From contig CP136062.1 in the NCBI GenBank assembly GCA_032622095.1, forward strand, positions 165,663,590-165,727,589: a stretch of DNA of 64,000 nt, given 5' to 3'. Of the stretch, positions 1 to 11,718 are shown one piece after another (positions within the stretch are counted from its first letter, which is position 1; every line of letters begins with the position of its first letter). The DNA comes from Siphonodentalium dalli (taxonomy: Eukaryota > Mollusca > Scaphopoda > Gadilida > Siphonodentaliidae). Below the pieces are notes generated by a model that was not told the origin of the DNA, did no database searches, and saw only the letters and a list, made by a program, of their open reading frames with translations. The position numbers and the translations under genes were made by a program.

Positions 1-790
1 TAAGTATGACTTAATCTTGTTTTGTGAAACGCGTTCTTGAAACGGAAAAGTTACATCATAAGATCCACCTTAATTCTTAGATTAAGTCCATCTTAAGATA
101 ATCTTATGACCTTGCTTCATGAAACAGGCCCCGGAACTGTGGACTGCTGAAGTTTGGTTTACACTGGGAATGTTCGGAAAATGATCTCAACAAACATCCA
201 AAATTTTCACTTATTGAGTTCATCACCTGAACATGCCGCCACAAATTACTGAGTTGGTATATAACATGCAACTTGTATCAGAATGACCTTCAGTTTCAGC
301 GGTGTAATGGTAAATTTTAAATTATTGATTATGTCGCCGGATAATTCTATATATACTAATTAACAGTTACTTATTAAATCTAGTGGGGTGGGTGGGTGCT
401 GGTTTTGTCTGACCAGTTTTCGGGCTTGTTCTGCGCAGAGTTGAGTTATATCATCTCCCTGCGAAATGACACAGTTTGAATGAGCACCATCAACAGCATA
501 CATATATATAAGCTTATATAATTGTATAATATAATCAATATAATTTATATCGCTATACATGTGTAGCCAACAGAACATGAGAACATTGTCATGTCTGCGG
601 CGTGCAATAAATTTTATATTATGCATAGTCAAATGGAAGTGCTACATCGTACATCACACGGAGTGAATTAGTATAACTACCATCTGTATGATGCAGAATG
701 TCGCAGCTTACAGTTGTCCATGCAAAATATCGACACGCTGTACAAACTAATAATGAAAATAATAACATAGTGAAGAATAGGAATGTATAA
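1..790. other. No gene recognised
   Basis: AT-rich sequence with short degenerate inverted words near its start (aagtcatact/agattaagt type) and no convincing exon or element end. The short open frames here have no recognisable content. Confidence 0.4.
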
Positions 791-794
791 TTCA

Positions 795-3319
795 TCAGGG
801 TATGCGCACATGTACATTTGAGAGTTCAATGTGGACTTTCCTAAAAAGTATGCATACTTGGTTAAGGATTGCGCGGTCATGTGAATTCAAAATTTCGTCC
901 ATGATTATAATGTTCGCTTTTCGGCGGTATTCTTCTGGAATAAATTTCTCCCTTATATTTTGAAATTCTTTGCATTCGAGTAAACAGTGGAACTCATCAG
1001 CGATCATGCTAGTGTTACATAAGGGGCATTTTCTGTCTTTGTGACTTGTCCCATTCCACCTCCCTGTCTCGATTGGGAGGTTGTGGTTAGCTGTTCGGAT
1101 CCTACATAATTCTATTCGATTTTTCCTTTCTAAGATTTCCAGATATTTTTCAAAAGTTATATCGTGTTTAAATATGCGATAAATCTTGCCTCTACTTGAT
1201 TTGTCTCTTTCGGACTCCCACTTTGTCTTGAAATCCTTGATAAGACTACATTTAACACAATCGATAAATTGGCTCACACATAATATTTTTCCAGAGGTCA
1301 TTAATTGTGATTGCCCACAATCAAATAAAATTTCTTTAATGTGTCTTATCCATTTAAAACGACATGCATCTGCTTCACTCAGAAGTCTTAGTGACAACTC
1401 ATATAGTATTTTTCCATAACGTTCGTCAGTCATATTTTTAATTTTCGTCCAATATTTCAGTATTCTCCGTTTTATTGTGATTTCTAGTGGATATCTTCCA
1501 GATTCACCATATATCATAAAATTGGGGGTTGATGGTTTCAAATTCATGACATGCTTTAGAAATTTGCGGTGGACATTTTCGAGCACCTGGTTGTCACCAT
1601 AACCCCACACCTCGCAGCCATACAATAAAATCGGTAGCACCTGGGAGTCAAATAAATCGAGTTGGTTAGCTAATGAAAGACAATTTGTTCTTGATCGTTT
1701 TATAACAGAGTACATGGCATGTGTAGCTTTTGTGGCAAGGGTTTGTTTTGCTTCAGAATATGAACCCGATTTTGTGTGGATAATGCCCAAGTAGTTGAAC
1801 TTTTTCACTACTTCAAGCTTAATGCCGTCAAAGTTGAATTCTGTTTTCCGAGGTAAACTACGTTTCGAAATTAACACAATTTTTGATTTATCTTTATTCA
1901 CTGTCAATTTCCATATCTTACAGTACTTGCTGAATGCATTAAGTTCTGTCTTTAATTTTTTCGGGGTCTCAGCCATGAGTACTGTATCATCTGCATATAG
2001 TACAAGTAGTATTTTTATGTAGGTTTTCAATTCTATTTCAATCTGGTTTGATATTTTTGAGAGGCCAACGATGCCTTCCTTGATCATGAAGTTTTCCAGA
2101 TCGTTCAAATATAGAGAAAATAGTATGGGGGGATAGATTCCAACCCTGTCGAACTCCTGACAAACATGGGAAGGGGGCAGAATATTCAGTCCCTAGTTTG
2201 ACAGAAGACTTAATATTCTGATACATATTTGTAATAACTCGGAAAAACTTTCCATTAATATCATATGTCCGTAACTTTTGCCAGAGCCCGGGTATCCACA
2301 CCCTATCAAACGCTTTCTCAAAATCAATAAAAGCACAGTAGAGGTTACAGTTCAAATTTCTGGTTAGTTCCGTTAACATGTGTATAGTGAAAATATTATC
2401 AACAGTTGAGTATCCCTTTCGGAAGCCGGCTTGGTTTTCTAGGAGAATGTCATTAGTTTCTATAAATTCGTACATTCTATTTGAGAGTATTTTTGTGAAT
2501 AGTTTTCCAAAGCAACTAAGGATTGTGATAGGTCTGTAGTTTTTGGTTTTTTTTGGGTCTCCTTTATTCTTAAAGATAGGGACTATGGCCCCCTATGCCC
2601 CATGTTTCCGGTATACATCCGGAATCAAATACATAGTTAAATACTCTACAATAGATATTTAACATTTTTTCAGATGATGCTTTTAAATATTCATTCAGTA
2701 CCATGTCCTGTCCACATGCTTTATTGTTTTTCAGGCTGTGTAGTGCCGTTTTAATTTCATCAGTACAAATCGGACGATTTAGGAATTCATTGCTCTCGGA
2801 GTTTTCGTGTGGAGTATTTGTAACATAACTATCCTGCACTGTGGTATTTATTTCACGATAATAGTTTTCGAGAATGTCGATGTCAATAGGTGGCACACTA
2901 CTCTTAGTACGGTTATTTAAAGCAGCCCAAAATTTCTTTGGGTTTTTATATTTCATGCATGCGATTTCCCGAGAGGCTTTATCCCGATGTTCGCCAATGG
3001 CAGCGTTCATTTTTATTTTATACTCCCGTGCTTTTTCGCGCATATTTTGTTTTGAATCTCTATTAGGGGATTTTTTGTATTGTCTAATTGCTTTCCTATA
3101 CTCTTTTCTGGCTGTACAACATACGTTTGTAAACCATGGTTTATTATAACGCCGTTTTTTCGAATTCGTTTTCTTGGTTTTCATACTAAAGGAAGTATCT
3201 GCTGCAGTTAACAATACCTGTGATATCATATTCACAATTTGATTAATATCTGAGGAGGTTACCTCCTCATTTTCCATCTTGTCGAGAAATAAGTTGACAT
3301 CATTGACTTGATAAATCAA
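795..3319 (-). pseudogene. Decayed, 5'-truncated non-LTR retrotransposon ORF2
   Basis: The minus strand encodes a LINE reverse transcriptase in three pieces. The piece at 3319-2570 carries the pre-RT region (NKPWF, KKFWAALN) and the first RT block. The piece at 2475-2038 carries the catalytic AFIDFEKAFDRVW block and GVRQG. The piece at 2108-795 carries the YADD box (near 1970-2000), the thumb and a C-terminal Cys-Cys-His-Cys finger (CPLC...EFHC...C, near 973-1034). Frame breaks lie near 2580, where the fingers block is interrupted, and at the G run near 2128-2135 just before YADD. No apurinic-type endonuclease domain precedes it, so the copy is 5'-truncated as well as frameshifted and cannot be active. 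The clade was not resolved; it differs clearly from the intact element at 47450-55920. Confidence 0.9.
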
Positions 3320-3779
3320 ATTGTTAAATTTTATTTAATTAATTAAACTACCTCATATGGCTCAGAATATTTCCTAATTCCAGAGCTCTGTCATGCTGTG
3401 GTATGATGAGGTTTTCCAAACTGGTGGTTATCCTCTGGATGGGTTGAGTTCATATGTGTATATATTATACAACCCATAGTTATATATTCCGTATATAATT
3501 ATGTACAGCATCATTGACTCACATGTGTTAGAATGCATCAAAAAACTGTTTGAAACGTGTTCAACACTTGATGCCTCTAACTGCAGAAAAAGAAATCCAT
3601 CCATCGTGCGAACTCGCAAGGTAGATAAATATCCACATAATCATTATATCTACAACACTACAGTTGTAGAAGGTTCAACCTCACATAATTATAATTTTCT
3701 GAATGTATTTGGCTGCAACAAATCAGCAGCAAAATATTTGTTAACGAAACACCTTTGAACATGCAAAGACATGTCTCAA
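3320..3779. other. No gene recognised
   Basis: Sequence between the truncated LINE and the next repeat block. No exon, element terminus or RNA gene is evident. Confidence 0.4.
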
Positions 3780-4800
3780 TCCCCCCCGAACTTTGGTCAA
3801 AATTTTCAACAGTTGGAAATGTCATACCTGACACAACATTAGTTGGAAATTTCACACCAACAATAGGTTGAAAATGTGCTTGTAGTTTAATTTTCAAACA
3901 ATTTATTGGGGGGAATTTATTGTTTTTGGACCAATATTTGCATATATATTTTCCTTCTTTTGATCAAAATTTTTGACTGAAATGGCCATCAGTTGGAAAA
4001 TTTCCAACACTTGTAAAGTTGGTGTCCTGGTCCCTTCCCTGTGGCCAGTCAAAAACTGCTAGTTAATTTAAGGAAACAATATTGTCCTACATTTGGTCAA
4101 AATTGTCACTGGAATTGTCATCAGTTGGAAATTTTCCAACCTAAGTCGGGATGTCAGGTTGGAAATTTCCAACTCGAGGAATGCTTAAGGCATGTCTAGA
4201 TGCTGGGATTTTATTATTTTCTTTTCAGATTTCAAAATTTTCGCACACCGAACCGGTGTCTCCTGGTCCCTCCCCGTTGCCAATAAAAAACTGCTAATGA
4301 GTTTAAGAAAACAATATTTTACTACATTTGGTTAAATTTGTTGACAGAAATGATGAAATTTCCCACACTAGGAAAGCTTGAGGTCATTGTTCTCACACCG
4401 GGCCGAACAACCATTGTCGGCCCGTTGTGTCCTGGTCAAAATTGCCCGTAGTCGTGTGAATTTGTCTGGAGTTAGACCACTAGTCGGCCCGGTGTGTCCT
4501 GGTCTATTATCCGCAGTCGTGTGCATTTGTCTGGAGTTAGACCACTAGATGTTAGGATTTGTGCAACTTTCAGGTTCAAAATGTATTAATATTATCATAC
4601 CGGGTAGATAGAACCATGGTTTATAAATAGGCTATTGGGCCTGTGAACACTTAAGTGCAAGGAGGGATTGAAATTATGCAAATCCTTGTCGCTGGTCCGA
4701 TTCAAGTGGGGGTGCAGTTGGAATTACCAAGGTGGACACCCACCCCCCAACGGAGATCCTCTAGCAACGTCCCTGTCAAGGACTGCATATGTGTTGGGTA
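3780..4800 (+). repeat. Dispersed repeat built on a gttggaaattttccaac word
   Basis: Degenerate repeats of a segment containing tttggtcaaaat, catcagttggaaa, tttccaac and tcctggtcccttccc occur several times here. The same segment order recurs at 16990-17380 and ends in both places in a cacccaccc...ctagc...gactgcat block. This marks a dispersed interspersed repeat of unknown class. No coding capacity or clear terminal repeats were found. Confidence 0.65.
4416..4560 (+). repeat. 77-bp direct duplication
   Basis: Two adjacent copies start at 4416 and 4493. Each begins gtcggcccg and contains tgtgtcctggtc, agtcgtgtg and atttgtctggagttagacc. The duplication is internal to the dispersed repeat. Confidence 0.75.
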
Positions 4801-5063
4801 ATTAACCCTTTATATACTACATGGAATTTCCCAGTCAGCTACAAGTTTACATAGGAATGGTCTATTATTCATTTGGAAGGATGCTAAGGTACATTATGAA
4901 TAAAATATTTATTGAGGGATTAATGCTTAGATAATATAAGTGCAACAAGTTGAACTTATTATGTGAACATTTCCTATGGAATAACTACTCATCAATGATG
5001 CTTTGGTATAGAAAGGATTAATATAACAAAAAGGGTTGGGTGGTATGGAAGGGATATTATGTA

Positions 5064-5214
5064 TGAAATAACTCTTGTTTCGATTAAGGTTATGCAGTTA
5101 TAACCGAACAGTTTGAAAATAAATTCTAAAACGCGGTTAGCGCAGTTATAGAAAATTTATCTTCACACTTTTCGGTTATAACTCACAACCTTCATCGAAA
5201 CAAGAGTTATTTCT
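5064..5214. repeat. Foldback (inverted repeat) element
   Basis: The left arm starts gaaataactcttgtttcg and is mirrored by the right arm ending cgaaacaagagttatttc. The arms are about 50-60 nt and imperfect. It is probably a small MITE or hairpin. Confidence 0.75.
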
Positions 5215-6415
5215 CATAATTTAATCCGTCATTATTTTCACAAGAGAACCACCAAAAGTAGAAGTTGGAAGTATAACGAGCGTACAACATTGAGACTATT
5301 TCCGATGAAAAAGATACTAGAAGTTGAGAGAGACACCTGTCATATCTTGTGCATGTCGTTGATCACGTCGGGTCGACTATTCAGCGTTTTTGATTGGCTT
5401 GTCGCAACTGATCGGGCATCGTGTGGCACCGGACAGCTGCAATGGAACGTCGGATTGATATTCGACCGCAGTGCATGGCACGTACAAAGCCTTGTTAGTT
5501 TTAATTTCCGTGTTTCATTTCTTTGCAAATGTTCCATCGTGTTGATTTGTCTGGTTACTTGTGATCTGAATATTAGCATCTAGTACAGTTACTGTCAATA
5601 TAGTCATATTCGTGTGTGTTCACTCGGCGCTGCTGTCATTTCGGTAGCGGGAAAGTAATCAAGAAAATTAGGATATCGACAAAATAACCTAAATGGCAAA
5701 GTGTATGGCAACCAATTGTTTTAGAGTATTCCGCTGATTGACAACTTATGATTAAATTTCATAGGTACACATAAATAAATAATTTCTAACAGATACAATA
5801 TATTCAACATTTGTACAGCTTATATTTTCAGAATATGTCTTAAATTGGAACTGTACACAAAATCCGGCCATTGTGGGACACGAGTCATAAACTCATTTTC
5901 ATTATAATTACCATGTTGTTTGGATTGTTCATAGAGCGCATGGGTGTATTTTACACTAATACATGGCTCAATTGCATGCATTTGTTGCATATATTCTGTT
6001 GAGTATAAAAGAAGATGATCCCATAAATGGCCCAATTTAGTGTACAGTACCCCTTTAAACATATAAATCTCCAATGGCTAGTGTGAATGCTATATTGTTA
6101 TTTCAAAACGATATATCTACCCGGGCTAAGTGTGATGTTTACCTACATTCAAGCTCTGTATTAAATGACGTAAAAATTATATAACATGCACGCACTTCAC
6201 TTGCAGATTATACAGCGGCTCAAACATGCAGTACAGACGAATTGCGAGCTTTCTCTAGCTGCGTCCATCAGTTGTCGTCCTACTCGGTTTTGACTGACAC
6301 ATTGACTCCGAACAATAACAACAACATTAATGCAGCAGTTACCAACATGATTAGCGTCAACAGTCGCTCGATGGATGTTGTATGTGCCAGGTCCGTTGCC
6401 CAATAAATAGAGGAT
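5215..6415. other. No gene recognised
   Basis: There is an open frame at 5290-5583, but it has no family resemblance or splice context. Nothing else was supported. Confidence 0.35.
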
Positions 6416-6558
6416 CTACAACGAGTCCCCAGTTTATAAGGAAATATATAAAACGAATCCAGTAAATTAGGTGTGGACCGAGCCCTTGGCTAGGTTCAGA
6501 CCTGATTTACTGGACTAGTTTTTGGAGATTTCGCTATAAAGTGGGGACGAGTTGTATA
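6416..6558. repeat. Foldback (inverted repeat) element
   Basis: The left arm tacaacgagtccccagttta is mirrored by the right arm ending taaagtggggacgagttgta. Inner arms include ccagtaaattaggt and cctgatttactgg. The central loop is small. Confidence 0.75.
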
Positions 6559-6689
6559 TTCCACATGATACAGACCAATGTTACTCTGTAGTAATACAAA
6601 ACTATTAGTTAAAATTCCTCAGTGATAAAGGGTATGTGGCATGCCACGCCAGCCGTTGAGACATGCCAATATCCCATAATATGTCAAAT

Positions 6690-6815
6690 ATAGCGAATTA
6701 TCGAAATATGAAATACCACGAAAGAGCGAAATAGGAAAATACAGCGAAATTGCGGAATAAAAAATGCATCGAAATGACGAAATAGCGCGAATTATGAAAT
6801 AAGAAATTATTTTTA
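6690..6815. repeat. Degenerate gcgaaat simple repeat
   Basis: Irregular repetition of the words gcgaaat, cgaaata and gaaatacc. This is low-complexity sequence with no coding signal. Confidence 0.6.
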
Positions 6816-7616
6816 TTAACTAAATAACGGAGATATTTGAAGAAGTGTTTTTGACGAAATAACGGGCATATTTGGAGAAGTTTTTTAAAGAGCGTCAGTC
6901 ATAGATAAAGATACTTCTACATTCCTCATCCCCCGATTCCGAATCACGTTTGCACAACAATAATACATTTAGGTACACCTGGAACTATTTCCTGTTATGC
7001 AATGATCGTTGAATATCATTATTATAGAATTCGTTTAATGAATGGAATAGGGGTCGGATCATGTAATAAAATACTACTAATAAAGAAGTATTCTGGGTTC
7101 CATGCAACTTTTGTTTACTAAATCTGTTTAGCTTTTCATTCCGATACTAGTTTATAATATAACACATTTGGAACAAGAGTTTCCACTTGAAAGACGCAAT
7201 CTGGTTTGATATTGATTGTTATTTTTATAATATTTAATTATTATTCCTATAATAATTTCGACGTTTTAGAGGGACTGCAGTAATTAGTTTGTGATGTTTT
7301 CGAAACAAAATAACTGTGTTTTTTTTTTGTTTTTTTTTGTTTGTTATACGTCTACTTTGTTTGGTTTTCAATGTGTTTTCATTGAAACGAACCGAAAATT
7401 GATGCTAAAGATGGTCGATCTCTTCTTTTGGGAAGTTTGTATATGGTTTCCTGATTATAAAATAATAAAATAAAAAGAATTATGTAAATCGAAGACCCCT
7501 GTCCGGAAACGCTTCTATCAATTAATATAAATTTTATTTCGAATTTCTTGTATAATACATACAATCCATTTTGGGACATTTTACCGCTCGCAGAAACGTT
7601 CGGATCATATCAAGAT
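6816..7616. other. AT-rich, no gene; solo MITE-end fragment at 7480-7560
   Basis: Mostly AT-rich. The stretch containing gaagacccctgtccgga and cttctatcaattaatat at about 7490-7560 matches the terminal inverted repeats of the element at 18680-19115, so it is probably a solo end. An open frame at 7291 begins with a hydrophobic stretch but has no supporting splice context. Confidence 0.5.
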
Positions 7617-8510
7617 TTATCATATGACTCAATCATTATTTACGTTGGAAAGTATGTCATAAATCAATATCATATGAACTACTAGTTCATATCACCTTCC
7701 GATAATTTGATTGGTTTGTTGACAAAAAGTGTGTTCTGATTGGCTGAATGGCAGCCTGGACCGAGCCGGATCTCTAACTAAATGCAGGTCAAATTCGTGC
7801 GCGTCAATCAACGCGATGCCGAAATTCTCGCAATTATAATCTTGAAATATATAGTTTTGGACATTGTTATACGATAAATAGAATATGTAATTCGTATTTA
7901 TCTAATAAGCATACGATAATAATGTCACAAACTGAGAACAGTATAGCGCACTATATCTTCGCGTGCATATTATTTCTGCTAGTTCACCAGGTGTAATTGG
8001 GCTTCCGGTGCAATGAAGTGACGTCACATTAACCTTTTGCTGCCGATGTCATATAGCTATTTAGTGATTTGTGTGCGTTTTGGACATCATAATCAATTTA
8101 TAGGTGTCATATGATAAATAAAATATGTAATTCGTGTTTCTCTCATATGATATTTATGAAACTCGTCACGAATTTACAGTTTTCTCTCGCCGGAGGCTCG
8201 AGAAAAATGAAAATTCTTAGACTCGTTTCATAAATATCATATGAGAGAAACACTCATTTCATATCCTCTATTTATCATATGACTCAATCATTATTTACGT
8301 TAGAAAGTATGTCATAAATTAATTTCATATGAACTACTAGTTCATATCACCTTCCAATAATTTGATTGGTTTGTTAACAAAAAGTGTGTTCTGATTGGCT
8401 GAATGGCAGCCTGAGCCGAGCCGCATCTCTAACTAAATGCAGGTCAAATTCGTGCGCGTCAATCAACGCGATGCCGAAATTCTCGAAATTATAATCTTGA
8501 TAAATTATAA
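7617..8510 (+). repeat. Pair of ~235-bp direct repeats, 657 bp apart
   Basis: Copies start at 7617 and 8274 with ttatcatatgactcaatc. Each continues through actactagttcatatcacc and ggtcaaattcgtgcgcgtc to an attctcg end near 7850 and 8503. Divergence is only a few substitutions. Between them lies the inverted repeat at 8108-8282, so the arrangement resembles a compound element or a segmental duplication. Confidence 0.85.
8108..8282. repeat. Large hairpin between the direct repeats
   Basis: The left arm (catatgataaat, gtttctctcatatgatattt, atgaaactcg) is mirrored by the right arm (cgtttcataaatatcatatg, gagaaac, atttatcatatg). The loop is about 60 nt and includes a ctcgccggaggctcgag stem. Confidence 0.8.
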
Positions 8511-10577
8511 TCTTGAGAAACACTCATTTCATATCCTCTATATATGAGATCGTCTGAAAGTTTCATGACGGTGTGTTCTAAAATTATTAAAGGCACGGGT
8601 GACCTTGGTGGTGGGTATTGCTGTTAAAATAGCCTCATCCTTTAAAACCGCCATAAACAGAAAGAATATTAAAATATAGACAGACTGTGTTCTTATACCA
8701 ATCATACATATCGAGTAAATATTTGACATCCCATATCTGGTTTAGCGACATCTCATCGGAGAATCGATCTGCAGCGTTGATACTCGAAAGTATGGTGGGT
8801 ACCCACACTTGGACGCATATAGTATTTTTGCGAACCGCTCTGCAGGCTAGACAATTGTACGGTTAATTAAACATATATTTTTCTATTGATATAGTCATTA
8901 TCCGCCATCTATGACTAATAATTATGTTTCAAACGAACTACCTAACGTCAAAAAGTGTCTACTATTTATGATAAAATCGGAAATGAGTCGAAATTTCTAT
9001 TAAATTTATCGGGGTGCATGAGAGCAAGCTATGGTCGCTATCCCGTTCAGGGGACATTCCGCTTTGCGAAATTATGTTATGAATAGTGGATATCACCATT
9101 TAACTGGGAGATATATAGCTTCATCTGAGGGAAGATATGTTCATTTATCAAAACCGCAATTCTCGGGTTTGGCGATACCATGTGCACGGGGGTGATGTAA
9201 CTCATCAACATAACTTTCTTGTTTTCCCTGTGGTATATTTTAAATTCGGAGTTGTACTATTTTTCGCTCAGTTTTAAATCCGACGGCTGTGCGAAAAATC
9301 GTACAGCGCGAATTTAAATGCGAGAAGGTAGTAATTATTTGTTTGACAGTTGTGGAATGATCCATTGACTTTAGTTTGCATGTGATGTTGATGATGGTTG
9401 TGTATGTGAGTTAGATGTCAGCTCCACTATAGTCATAAGGCCAAAGAAAAAATACTTGTGGTTTGGGTTTCCCTACCGACCCTGTTTTAAACCCCCTACC
9501 CTAAAGTTTTTTCATAGAATTAAAGAAACTTTTCTTAAATGTTTTACAGTAAAAACAAAAAGATATTTTCAATGTCTCAAAATGAGTTGTTACCACTGTG
9601 TTATCTGTCATTTTTTGAAGCATTGTTTTTATTACTGTCTATACAAAGATAATCAAAATTACTTTTATTGAAATCTTGCACAAGATATGAAAATCCATAG
9701 AAATATGTCAAAAATAAAAAAAGGTTTATTAAAATAATAAAATGTCAAGCCTACCTACTATTTCTTTATGACATGTAACCCAAACCAGATGTTTATTTTT
9801 CTTTGGTCTAAACGTTCCATGTGCTTTGAACTGATCACTTCAGTAATTCTTTACAATATTGTAGACACCAAATTTAACAATAATTACAAAGCGACTTCGG
9901 AGTACACAAATTATCGTGATGCCGGTTTAACCAATCAACCATCAGTATACTCAATGCTTGCTCCTCAATAGGTCATTGAGTTCATTGGCAATGCAAAAAA
10001 TAATTTTAAATTATTACTGAAATATGGGAAAAGAGTTTCGACATGGATTCAATGCGATTTATTTGGGGAGATTAATATTAGGTTTGTCGATAAATGAAGA
10101 TGTTTTATACAAAAGGTGGGGTTTTTATCGATAATTATTGATTTTGAAATGGACGATATATTTTCTCCTGTGCTAAAGAGGGACTCATTAGCCGGTGCTC
10201 TCTGTGATTTTTGTGTTCAGTGTGTGTTTTCGAAGTTTTGGAACCTTTTATCCTAGAATTGTATATAATAATTGGAAAATATAGCATTTACTCGATCGAT
10301 TGGCGTTGGAATTTAAAAAAATCGGTTCAGGCATTTGTGAATTATGGTCGTTAGAAGTGAGGGAAAAGTTATCTCCCTTGTTACCTATGCATTGTTTAGC
10401 GACGCATTTTTTTTTAAGTGGCGAACTCGTTTTAAACTGATGTTTTTTTTAATTTATATTTTACTCATTTTAACGACACGCTTCTGTGGTGTGAGTGACA
10501 GAAAGAGGGCGAGATGGATATGTATATATGGACAGAGCAATTCACTGTGGACATAATATTTTATATATCCTTCACAG
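8511..10577. other. No confirmed gene; possible 5' part of the RGM-like gene
   Basis: AT-rich. The missing signal-peptide exon of the downstream gene should lie here or further upstream. One candidate is a short hydrophobic frame beginning at ATG 10440 and followed by a strong GTGAGT donor at 10491. It would end in phase 0 whereas the first recognised exon needs phase 2, so it is not accepted. Confidence 0.3.
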
Positions 10578-10723
10578 TGACAATGAATTCGTGAAAGCAC
10601 TTGACTGCATGGCTTCTTTCTTTGATAAGTGTCCAGATCTGGAGTTTTACGAAGTGTACCAGGTGTATTTCAACCCCAAGGGTTGGGCTGACGCGATACG
10701 ACATGCGTGCAACCACAGACAAG
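10578..10723 (+). CDS. RGM: RGM-like gene, first recognised exon (exon 1 of model)
   Basis: The acceptor ccttcacag ends at 10577 and the donor GTACGT starts at 10724. The exon enters in phase 2 (one leading base) and leaves in phase 1. It encodes 48 residues with three cysteines (LDC, DKC, HAC) in a helical, aromatic-rich context, compatible with the extracellular N-terminal domain. No homology was recognised by sequence alone; membership rests on Cys content, good splice sites and phase agreement with the next exon. An upstream exon ending with two bases of a codon must exist. Confidence 0.65.
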
Positions 10724-11686
10724 GTACGTATGATTGCTTTAATACTCCATAGCACAACAGAGTTCACAATTAGAGGGTTGTTATGAACATACACACAATG
10801 AAATCTTTACATATATGTGTCGCAATGGCGGTTAAGGTAGTATACTGCGGCGCAGAAGCTGGTCCATTATTTCAAAATCGTTAGTCTAAGTAAACCATCA
10901 TCGTCGCCGTCGTCATCGTCATCGTCATCATCATCATTATTATTATCATCTTTATCATCATCATTATCAGCATCATCCTCATCATCATTATCATCATCAT
11001 CATCATTATCATCTTTATCATCGTCATCATTATCTTCATCACCATCATTATTATTATCTTTATCATTATCATCATCATTATTATTATCTTTATCATCATC
11101 ATCATCATCATTATTATCACATCTTTATCATCATCATCATTATCTTCATCACCATCATCAGCATCATCTTACCATCACAATTATCATCATCAGCGTCATC
11201 ATCATCATCATCATCGTCAGCATCGTCATCTTATCATCATCATCATCATCATTGTCATCATCGTCATTTTTTCATCATCATCATCATCACCATCAGCATC
11301 ATCATCACCGTCATCTTACCATCACCATTATCATCATCACCATCTTCATCATCAACATCATCATCATCAGCAACATCATCACCATCAACAACATCATCAA
11401 CATCATCATCGTCATCAACATCTTCATCATCATCATCATCATCATCAACATCATTACCATTATCTGCATCATCATCATCATCATCATCACCATCTTCATC
11501 ATCATCAGTATCATTATCTTCATCACCATCATTATCATCATCATTATCATCATCACCATTATCTTCTTCGCCATCATCAGCATCATCTATCAGTAGCATC
11601 GTCAACCTCATCGACATCATGTTAATCGTCGTTGTAGTCGTCGTCATCCTCGTCATCATCATCATCACCATCGGTATCGTCATCAT

Positions 11687-11718
<32 letters not shown>

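Noticed and set aside
10440-10490. Hydrophobic frame with a strong donor as the RGM signal-peptide exon
   Set aside because: It ends in phase 0, but the next exon needs two bases carried in, and the implied intron is only 87 bp. Kept only as a weak possibility.
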